Positions 1 to 4,805 of a DNA stretch of 8,130 nt are shown here, piece after piece. The position numbers and the translations under genes are program-made. The stretch is from Candidatus Levyibacteriota bacterium. Lineage in GTDB: Bacteria > Patescibacteriota > Microgenomatia > Levybacterales > UBA12049. Every line of letters begins with the position of its first letter. The stretch's first letter is position 1. Location: positions 1-8,130 of the forward strand of contig JACOXV010000062.1 in assembly GCA_016182225.1 (NCBI GenBank). Reading direction: 5' to 3'. The notes beneath the pieces were generated by a model, which saw only the letters and a list, made by a program, of their open reading frames with translations, searched no databases and was not told the DNA's origin.

Positions 1-1406
1 CACTCAGCGCAGGAATTGTTGCAGGTAGTACTTGTAGTACTTCCTCCTTTTGTCGGTACGCATGAAGCACCGCTACAGGAATAGCGGGTTACGCAGGATC
101 CGCTTACGCATGTTTGGCTGCCGGGGCAGTCTGAATTTGTAGTGCAAACACATTGCCCGCTGATGCAGGAAAAATTTGAATTCGAACAAGTGCCGCAAGG
201 TCTTGTATTTCCGCAGGCATTGCTGGTCTGTCCGCATTCGCGTGTTCCGCAAGCGGGAGCGGCAGGACAGACACAGTTGCCGGCTGCATTACAAATACGG
301 TCGTTTGAGCAGTCTCCATTATTTAGACAATTAACACAGGTGTGATCACTTGTCCGGCAACGTTGACTACCTGGACAGCTTCTGGTACTGGTTCTTCCGC
401 AGGAATTTGAGACACTTCCGCATTCCCAGGCCGCAGGAATATTTGGAGCAGGGCAAACGCACTGGTCATTGGCATTGCAGACCTGGTCTCCGGGACATCC
501 TCTTGTACCATTTACTCCGCAATTCCTAGTATTACCACAGGAATTCTGCGTAAATCCGCATTCTTTAGTGCCACATGAAGGCGCGGCGGGACAAACACAA
601 TTACCATTTGCATTACAGACCTGGTCTCCAGAGCAGTTGTTGTTTGATGTACACTGAACACACTGGTGATTTGAACATATCCTGTTACCGCTACATGGAC
701 CTGGACCATTTCCGCAGGAATTCTTTCCGCATTCCCACCATGAAGGAGCAGCAGGACAGACGCAGTTGCCATTGGAGTTACAAACCTTACCTCCTGAGCA
801 TTGACTGTCTGATGTACACTGTACACATCTGTCATTGCTCGTGCAAATTTGATTTCCAGGACATTGTCTGGTCCCATTTACGCCGCAATTTCTGGTATTT
901 CCACAAGAGTTACTGGTAAATCCGCATTCTTTAGTGCCACATGAAGGCGCGGCGGGACAAACACAATTACCAGCACTACAAACCTGGTCTCCACTACATT
1001 GAAAATTATATTGACAATCTACACATTGACATCCATCAGTCACCCAAATATCATCTCTTGTAACCCAGCACTTCTCTTTAGTGCCATTATCATCTCTGTC
1101 TGCTAGAAAACAGTGGCCATCCCCATTGTTGTTCAGCATTATTCCGCAAGAGGAATTTGGACCACAAGAACTACCGTTTCTTGGCGAACAGTGTTGGCTT
1201 GCGATGGCTGTCTGTTCAGTTCTACCTATACGCGTACACCTTTTAGCGTCACGAGTTCCTACGCTTTCGCACACCCACTTATCAAAGTACCAAGTGTAGC
1301 TTGGATCTACTGTTCTACATACTCCTGCCTCAGCCTTGCCAGGACTAATAAAGAATAAAAGAAATAAAAATATTACTGGGAGAAGAAGTATTTTAAATAT
1401 TTTCAT
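1..1406 (-). CDS. Secreted cysteine-rich tandem-repeat protein, C-terminus beyond window
   Basis: The frame is open from an ATG at 1406 to the left edge without a stop (468 codons), so the gene is partial at its 3' end. Residues 1-27 form a signal peptide: a Lys-containing start, a long Leu/Ile/Phe core and an AEA|G cleavage site. Residues 28-127 are a unique Cys-containing domain with Asp/Asn/Gly-rich stretches (NNNGDGH at 92-98, DRDDNGT at 103-109) that resemble calcium loops. From residue 128, about five repeat units of 41-67 residues follow, each built from a C-x5-C-x5-C-x4/5-CVCPAAP half and a C-G-x-x-x-C-G...SCGNTR...CPG half. I count 70 Cys, all after the signal peptide. An extracellular disulfide-bonded surface or adhesion role is inferred; the family was not recognised. 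The ATG overlaps the 3' end of the upstream membrane-protein gene by 14 bp, pointing to translational coupling. No Shine-Dalgarno is visible. The region looks richer in G+C than its neighbours. Confidence 0.5.
   Translation of the reverse strand, partial: MKIFKILLLPVIFLFLLFFISPGKAEAGVCRTVDPSYTWYFDKWVCESVGTRDAKRCTRIGRTEQTAIASQHCSPRNGSSCGPNSSCGIMLNNNGDGHCFLADRDDNGTKEKCWVTRDDIWVTDGCQCVDCQYNFQCSGDQVCSAGNCVCPAAPSCGTKECGFTSNSCGNTRNCGVNGTRQCPGNQICTSNDRCVQCTSDSQCSGGKVCNSNGNCVCPAAPSWWECGKNSCGNGPGPCSGNRICSNHQCVQCTSNNNCSGDQVCNANGNCVCPAAPSCGTKECGFTQNSCGNTRNCGVNGTRGCPGDQVCNANDQCVCPAPNIPAAWECGSVSNSCGRTSTRSCPGSQRCRTSDHTCVNCLNNGDCSNDRICNAAGNCVCPAAPACGTRECGQTSNACGNTRPCGTCSNSNFSCISGQCVCTTNSDCPGSQTCVSGSCVTRYSCSGASCVPTKGGSTTSTTCNNSCAE
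550..606 (-). repeat. 57-bp perfect direct repeat, copy 1
   Basis: These 57 bases are identical to 916-972, and the match breaks on both sides. The copy encodes residues 267-285 (GNCVCPAAPSCGTKECGFT). Its offset of 366 bp equals 122 codons, so the repeats stay in frame. Confidence 0.5.
916..972 (-). repeat. 57-bp perfect direct repeat, copy 2
   Basis: Identical to 550-606; encodes residues 145-163 of the Cys-rich protein. Identity at synonymous positions points to recent duplication or gene conversion rather than selection on the protein alone. Confidence 0.5.
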
Positions 1407-2010
1407 AGGCAGATATTTGCCACACTACCGGGGTGCAGCTTAATGCAGAATAATTATTTTTTCCAATGTTTTCTGCGAACCGATTGTTGCATTTTATCCC
1501 TTCCACTAGCTGAGAATTTTTGGCATCCTCTTGGCTTACTGTTAGGTAAATATGTAGAACAATATTTTTCCCCTTTAGTTTTTTCAGATATTCATATGCT
1601 TTATCTTTATTGTTTATGTCTAGGGCTGGTTTTTCAAGCGTATCTCCGGAGTCTATGCTCTTTGAATAAAGCCTCTTAATTGATAAGAACCACCCTTTAT
1701 CATACATCAGCACTCTTTGTGTATCATTTTTGGAAGAAATCTCCACTTTTGCATAGATTTTATCCTGATTTTGAGTGACTTCTAAAAGTTTAACTACGAG
1801 AATGCTATAAGGATCATTCTTCCCTTTTCCTCGCATTTCAAATGATCCTATTTGATCAATAGTAATTTGATTGGTTATTTGAGGGGATGATGTGTTTCTA
1901 AGAGGTTTTTCATTATTGTTTCTATTATCTAAAAAATAGATTCCTATTAATAGTCCTAAGACAAAGAGTGTAATTATTATAATGAAAGATAGGAGTAATT
2001 TTCTATTCAC
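1393..2010 (-). CDS. Single-pass membrane-anchored hypothetical protein
   Basis: The 205-residue product has no family I recognise. Residues 1-4 are basic (MNRK) and residues 5-27 form one strongly hydrophobic helix, followed by an Asn-rich linker (28-50). This predicts a short cytoplasmic N-terminus and an external domain. The external part (about 51-205) alternates beta-like stretches (YSILVVKLLEV, DKIYAKVEISS, NIVLHIYLTV) and has two Cys, C174 and C192, which could form one disulfide. The ATG at 2010 lies 14 bp after the stop of the upstream secreted-protein gene; an AGGTGA sequence ends directly before the ATG and is too close to be a typical ribosome site. Its last 14 bases overlap the start of the Cys-rich gene. 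The layout suggests a surface-protein operon. It may be a membrane partner of the Cys-rich protein, but that is inference. Confidence 0.5.
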   Translation of the reverse strand: MNRKLLLSFIIIITLFVLGLLIGIYFLDNRNNNEKPLRNTSSPQITNQITIDQIGSFEMRGKGKNDPYSILVVKLLEVTQNQDKIYAKVEISSKNDTQRVLMYDKGWFLSIKRLYSKSIDSGDTLEKPALDINNKDKAYEYLKKLKGKNIVLHIYLTVSQEDAKNSQLVEGIKCNNRFAENIGKNNYSALSCTPVVWQISAYENI

Positions 2011-2024
2011 CTGTTATTATTATT

Positions 2025-3158
2025 TTATCTGTTAATAGTATAATAATAAACTCCCATAGGGGTAAGTGTCAATTCCGGTACAAAAACATCTGATCTTCTG
2101 TTTAAAATACCTTTTACAGACTCTGGAATATCAACTTTGCTCATGTCACTGTCTGCATTATCTAGATCAGCTGAGAATTGAACAAAATCACGGGCCAATT
2201 CCGTTTGAGGCCTAAGTTCATCAACCCGTTCCTGCCATTCAGAATCTGTTATTTTCGGCACATTTCCAAAGTAAAAATCGTATGCTAACACTCTTCCCTC
2301 ATTTTTTTGGAGTATTTTAAATAATTTCTCAGTTGATGATCTATAATTATTTAAATCAAATGGATAGTCTCTGTCTCCAATGTCGTAAAAGTTCAGAAGT
2401 GGCCTGTTGCTTAATTTCCCAAAATTTACTTCTATAAAATAAGGATCGCCAATTTTTGGCCTAAACCCTATGTATCCTTTTAATCTTTGATCTCCATTTC
2501 CATCAGTAATGATTTCAGATCCTAAGTTAACGCCCTGAAAAAAATAAGATATATCCTTATCTATCTCCTTGTTTGGATCTACTTCGCTAATTATGCCTAA
2601 GGGAGCAAACTTTCCCCATCTAGTAAACCATTCGCCAACCGGAGGTTGTTTATATGTATTATTTACCCAATCGTCTACATTTTCTTGGATTAAGTCTACT
2701 ATACAGACTTCGTCTGCGGTGAATTTGTCTTCTGTTGTTGGGGGTAGGGTAGGATCTACTCCAGCCGCAGTTTCAACAACTACCGTATCTCCAGGCTGCA
2801 GAGCAGCATTAAATGGTTCACCTACAGCCAGGAGGGGCGGATTGAGAGCGATAGTTCCCGGATTTTCACAACGTGCGTCGGAGCCGCCGGTTTTCATGAA
2901 GCCCGCTCCAAATGCAGGCTGAGCGTCAGCTACGGTTGCCCCTCCTGTAATAGTAGCGAGAACCAATGCGCCTCTTCCAAGAGCACTTCGTACGCCTCCT
3001 CCTCGGCGTGTTTTTCTGACTACTGGTTCTGTTTGTGTTTCCGGCTGAATTTCCGGAAGAGCGGGGAAGGGAGTTGTTAATTCTTGAGCCCCGGGTAGCT
3101 CTCCTGAGAGTACCTCGGGCTGAGGAAGGGCAGGCATACCTAGTTCAGGATTAGCCAT
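2025..3158 (-). CDS. Exported hypothetical protein with Pro-rich N-terminal extension
   Basis: The product is 377 residues from the ATG at 3158. A TTG seven codons upstream is in frame but falls inside the promoter, so I reject it. Residues 1-47 are Pro/Glu-rich with no charged signal start. Then comes a basic stretch with an Arg pair (RKTRR, about 48-52, and further Arg to 62), a short Ala/Gly-rich hydrophobic core (about 63-79) and an ADA|Q site. This is an internal, weakly hydrophobic export signal; the Arg pair recalls Tat signals but the usual FLK context is absent. The mature part has two Cys (97 and 152) and a hydrophilic mixed-fold domain to the end, with no domain I recognise. The first third of the gene looks richer in G+C than the rest. 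It leads a probable three-gene operon of secreted or surface proteins. Confidence 0.5.
   Translation of the reverse strand: MANPELGMPALPQPEVLSGELPGAQELTTPFPALPEIQPETQTEPVVRKTRRGGGVRSALGRGALVLATITGGATVADAQPAFGAGFMKTGGSDARCENPGTIALNPPLLAVGEPFNAALQPGDTVVVETAAGVDPTLPPTTEDKFTADEVCIVDLIQENVDDWVNNTYKQPPVGEWFTRWGKFAPLGIISEVDPNKEIDKDISYFFQGVNLGSEIITDGNGDQRLKGYIGFRPKIGDPYFIEVNFGKLSNRPLLNFYDIGDRDYPFDLNNYRSSTEKLFKILQKNEGRVLAYDFYFGNVPKITDSEWQERVDELRPQTELARDFVQFSADLDNADSDMSKVDIPESVKGILNRRSDVFVPELTLTPMGVYYYTINR
2043..2072 (-). promoter_or_regulatory. Possible internal promoter before the membrane-protein gene
   Basis: Reading leftward, a perfect TTGACA (2067-2072) is followed by an 18-bp spacer and TATTAT (2043-2048). 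It lies within the last codons of the upstream secreted-protein gene and would give a leader of about 26 nt before the ATG at 2010. This leader is longer than at the other promoters here, so the call is moderate; chance occurrence in AT-rich sequence is possible. Confidence 0.5.
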
Positions 3159-3169
3159 AGTTCTATTTA

Positions 3170-3198
3170 TGTATATCAAATCGAAGGAGGGAAGTCAA
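3170..3198 (-). promoter_or_regulatory. Promoter of the secreted-protein operon
   Basis: Reading leftward: TTGACT (3193-3198), a 17-bp spacer and TATACA (3170-3175), then 11 nt to the ATG at 3158. A start site about 7 nt past the -10 box would leave a leader of only a few bases. The 11 bases GCTTGACTTCC at the -35 are identical to those of the TrpR-like gene promoter. Confidence 0.5.
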
Positions 3199-3302
3199 GC
3201 CCATAGTAGCATAATATATCTAGGTTGATTTAACAGTCTAATGCGTAAGTTTGGATTTATAATTGCCTAAATAAAACTATAGAAGAGATACAATCTGACC
3301 TA

Positions 3303-3332
3303 TATTACGGGTATACTAGTATACCCGTAATA
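3303..3332. promoter_or_regulatory. Perfect 30-bp palindrome, candidate TrpR-like operator
   Basis: The half site TATTACGGGTATACT is followed by its exact reverse complement. No T-run follows on either strand, so it is not a typical intrinsic terminator. Its core matches the imperfect palindrome in the promoter of the neighbouring TrpR-like gene. It lies 15 bp past that gene's stop and about 105 bp upstream of the secreted-operon -35 box. Confidence 0.5.
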
Positions 3333-3347
3333 ATGAATCCAATCTGT

Positions 3348-3779
3348 TTAATCCCAGTCTCCGCTCACGAATTTTGCTCTGGCTTGGATATTTCCCTTAC
3401 TTTTCAATAACAAATCTATGGGTTTAAGAATTTTTTCAAGCTTTTTCCATAATAGTTTGGCCTCAGCTCTTTTAGCGATTTTTTTAAGAACAGTTCTGTA
3501 TGAATTACTTCCTCTTTCCCAAACAGCTCTGTGGATTCTGACAGTATCTTTGTTAATTCCCAAAACAGACTCGATTTGGCCACTTTTATAGCCGCGTTCA
3601 AGCATAAGATGAAGCATAAGGCGCTTCCCAAGCATCAACTGTTCTTCGTGAGTGATAAAGTCATTAAAGAATTGTTGGATTTCCTGAGGGTTTTGAAGGG
3701 AAGAGATAAGCGAGGAGAAATTTTCCTTTATTTCCTGATTAATGCTTTCGTTGATTGGCTTTCTAGAAGCCCTAGGCAT
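3348..3779 (-). CDS. TrpR-like (YerC/YecD-type) DNA-binding regulator
   Basis: The 143-residue protein has the TrpR fold pattern. A helical N-terminus (about 14-60, with the ITHEEQLMLGKRLML stretch that resembles the TrpR/YerC segment before the helix-turn-helix) is followed by ERGYKSGQIESVLGINKDTVRIHRAV (61-86), the DNA-binding part. A downstream RGSNSYRTVL matches the TrpR RGSNSL signature. The C-terminal tail (about 105-143) is basic and helical, longer than in YerC. TrpR in enterobacteria binds ACTAGT-containing operators with tryptophan as corepressor; YerC-type ligands are unknown to me. Here an ACTAGT-centred palindrome overlaps its own -10 box and another lies beyond its stop, so autorepression is likely but inferred. 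The ATG at 3779 is 8 nt from the -10 box, so the message is probably leaderless. No tryptophan biosynthesis genes are in view. Confidence 0.5.
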   Translation of the reverse strand: MPRASRKPINESINQEIKENFSSLISSLQNPQEIQQFFNDFITHEEQLMLGKRLMLHLMLERGYKSGQIESVLGINKDTVRIHRAVWERGSNSYRTVLKKIAKRAEAKLLWKKLEKILKPIDLLLKSKGNIQARAKFVSGDWD

Positions 3780-3784
3780 ATATT

Positions 3785-3806
3785 ACTGGTATACTAGTAT
3801 ATCCGT
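3785..3806. promoter_or_regulatory. Imperfect palindrome, candidate operator of the TrpR-like gene
   Basis: A perfect 12-bp core TATACTAGTATA (3790-3801) extends with matching pairs to ACxGx...xCxGT, the same pattern as the perfect 30-bp palindrome at 3303-3332. It covers the -10 box of the TrpR-like gene, the expected position for repression of that promoter. Confidence 0.5.
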
Positions 3807-3816
3807 TGGAAGTCAA
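3788..3816 (-). promoter_or_regulatory. Promoter of the TrpR-like gene
   Basis: Reading leftward: TTGACT (3811-3816), 17-bp spacer, TATACC (3788-3793), then exactly 8 nt to the ATG at 3779. It fits wholly into the 41-bp gap after the M50 peptidase stop. Predicted transcription starts at or next to the start codon. Confidence 0.5.
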
Positions 3817-3820
3817 GCTC

Positions 3821-4453
3821 TTAGAGGCCGAGGAGATTTAGGCTGAGGGTAAGAAGATTAAAAATTATATTTCCCAGAGAAAATCCTCCGATTGGGAAAA
3901 GAAGGAGAAAAAAGAGAATAAACATACCTACTGACCCTATTGAAAGATAAGAAGCAGCCTCTTTTTCAGGAAGAAGAAGCGAGAAAACTTTGGATCCATC
4001 AAGAGGCGGGATAGGAATTAAGTTAAATATAGCCAGGAGTAAGTTGAGTCGGACGATTTGTTCCATTACAAATATCAAAAACGAGTCGATCCCAATAGGC
4101 AATAATATATGAATCGCTGCGGCAAAAATTAAAGCCAATAATACATTTGTAGCGGGACCGGCGAGCGCGACTAGCGCCATATCCCTCCTCCCATCGCGTA
4201 AATTGAAAGGATCCACTGGAACGGGCTTTGCTGCACCAAAAATAACAGGGGAGCCGGACATTATAAGCAAAAGAGGAAGAATTATGCTCATTACCGGATC
4301 AATGTGGCTTATTGGATTGAGGGTCAATCTCCCATGAAGTCGTGCTGTAGGATCACCCAATCTATCCGCTATCCATCCATGTGCTACTTCGTGGAATATC
4401 GCGGAAAATACAAGTATGACTAAAGATAAGATGCCGAGTGATAAGAAGTCCAT
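3821..4453 (-). CDS. M50 (site-2 protease-like) membrane metallopeptidase
   Basis: The 210-residue product is a compact rhomboid-sized member of the M50 family of intramembrane zinc proteases. The zinc-binding HEVAH is at 21-25 in the first helix, NPISHIDP follows at 46-53, GPATN at 99-103 and the third-ligand motif NLIPIPPLDG at 144-153. About five to six hydrophobic segments are present and there is no PDZ or CBS domain, as in the YwhC/short M50B group. It should sit in the cytoplasmic membrane and cleave single-pass substrates there; its substrate cannot be read from the window. All the catalytic residues expected are intact. I chose the ATG at 4453 over the one at 4459 because a -10 box ends 8 nt before it, as in two neighbouring genes, while 4459 would fall ahead of the predicted transcript start. 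It diverges from rpmB. Confidence 0.5.
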   Translation of the reverse strand: MDFLSLGILSLVILVFSAIFHEVAHGWIADRLGDPTARLHGRLTLNPISHIDPVMSIILPLLLIMSGSPVIFGAAKPVPVDPFNLRDGRRDMALVALAGPATNVLLALIFAAAIHILLPIGIDSFLIFVMEQIVRLNLLLAIFNLIPIPPLDGSKVFSLLLPEKEAASYLSIGSVGMFILFFLLLFPIGGFSLGNIIFNLLTLSLNLLGL

Positions 4454-4481
4454 TGTCATTTAGTATACAATCTAGTATAAT
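4453..4481 (+). promoter_or_regulatory. Promoter of rpmB
   Basis: TTGTCA (4453-4458), a 17-bp spacer and a perfect TATAAT (4476-4481), followed by 8 nt to the ATG at 4490. This is one of the best promoter matches in the window and predicts a leaderless or near-leaderless message. Its -35 touches the start codon of the divergent M50 gene. Confidence 0.5.
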
Positions 4482-4490
4482 TTTTGTCTA
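4462..4490 (-). promoter_or_regulatory. Promoter of the M50 peptidase gene
   Basis: Reading leftward: TAGACA (4485-4490), 17-bp spacer, TATACT (4462-4467), then 8 nt to the ATG at 4453. It occupies the same bases as the rpmB promoter with each -10 in the other's spacer. A second, weaker match (TTGCGC at 4497-4502, TATACT at 4474-4479) lies upstream. Confidence 0.5.
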
Positions 4491-4705
4491 TGAAGTGCGC
4501 AAATTGCGGAAAAGGAATAATGATAGGACATAATGTGTCCCATGCAAAAAACAGATCTAGACGGATTTTTAAGCCCAATCTTCACGCTGCAAGAATTAAC
4601 TTCGGCGGAAATATGAAAAGAGTAAGACTCTGTACAAAATGCCTAAGATTATTTAAAAAGTCTTCCGTTTCTTCTTCAGCTCCGGTGGCCTCAGGCCTCG
4701 TTTAG
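4490..4705 (+). CDS. rpmB: 50S ribosomal protein L28
   Basis: The 71-residue product is L28, a component of the large ribosomal subunit. It shows the L28 N-terminus with CANCGKG (C3, C6), then NVSHAKNRSRRIFKPNLH (15-32) and the KRVRLCTKCL block (43-52; C48, C51). The four Cys form the zinc-ribbon seen in many bacterial L28 proteins. Length is usual for the family; a Ser/Ala-rich tail (58-71) extends past the conserved part. I take the ATG at 4490; a TTG two codons earlier lies between the -10 box and the predicted start site. It is the only plus-strand gene here. Its TAG stop (4703-4705) lies in the first bases of the intergenic element at 4701. Confidence 0.5.
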   Translation: MKCANCGKGIMIGHNVSHAKNRSRRIFKPNLHAARINFGGNMKRVRLCTKCLRLFKKSSVSSSAPVASGLV

Positions 4706-4805
4706 CGAAGTCGTGTGCTGAGGTTGCCAATAAAATTTTCTTGGACACGCAGTTCGCTTGCCGTCCTTCGAAAATTTCATTAGCTCCCCGCGCTAAATTA
4801 AATTA
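4701..4805. repeat. Intergenic hairpin element, copy A
   Basis: The ends carry a 7-bp inverted repeat, TTTAGCG (4701-4707) and CGCTAAA (4791-4797). Inside, AAATTTTC (4733-4740) pairs with GAAAATTT (4770-4777), and GGAC (4743-4746) with GTCC (4763-4766). It matches copy B at 27 of 30 bases on the left (4717-4746) and 43 of 48 on the right (4758-4805), with a length-variable centre. It separates the convergent 3' ends of rpmB and fmt and contains both their TAG stops. A two-way terminator or a small non-autonomous mobile element are the likeliest explanations. Confidence 0.5.

Larger units (their letters stand above)
93..1025 (-). repeat. Tandem Cys-rich repeats within the secreted protein
   Basis: Codons 128-438 hold repeat units beginning at residues 128, 194, 249, 316 (first half missing), 357 and a partial one at 419. 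Units 1 and 3 are the closest pair, differing by one codon in spacing. Units 2, 4 and 5 have diverged. Cys spacing is kept while the loops vary, as expected for disulfide-bonded modules. Alternation of closely and distantly related units suggests duplication of a two-unit block. Confidence 0.5.

Noticed and set aside
104..877. Minus-strand ORFs at 104-319, 323-511 and 512-877 and plus-strand ORFs at 142-919
   Set aside because: They lie in other frames of the continuous Cys-rich coding frame, which has regular Cys modules and a signal peptide. They are side effects of a repeat sequence low in stops.
93..1025. Repeats at the left end as a CRISPR array
   Set aside because: The repeats are in-frame codons of variable similarity and unequal spacing, without uniform spacers.
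1113..1358. Plus-strand ORFs at 1081-1358, 1443-1679, 2569-2922, 3531-3797, 5093-5296, 5851-6156 and 6570-6776
   Set aside because: Each lies fully antisense to a better-supported gene and shows no recognisable protein features.
2900..3020. Bona fide Tat signal in the secreted protein
   Set aside because: An Arg pair and weak hydrophobic core are present, but the SRRxFLK context is absent and the segment is internal, so only an unusual export signal is claimed.
3158..3179. TTG start at 3179 for the secreted protein
   Set aside because: It lies within the spacer and -10 of a good promoter, so the codons would not be transcribed.
3303..3332. 30-bp palindrome as an intrinsic terminator
   Set aside because: No T-run follows on either strand and the stem is AT-rich at the centre with no loop; the match to the promoter palindrome favours an operator.
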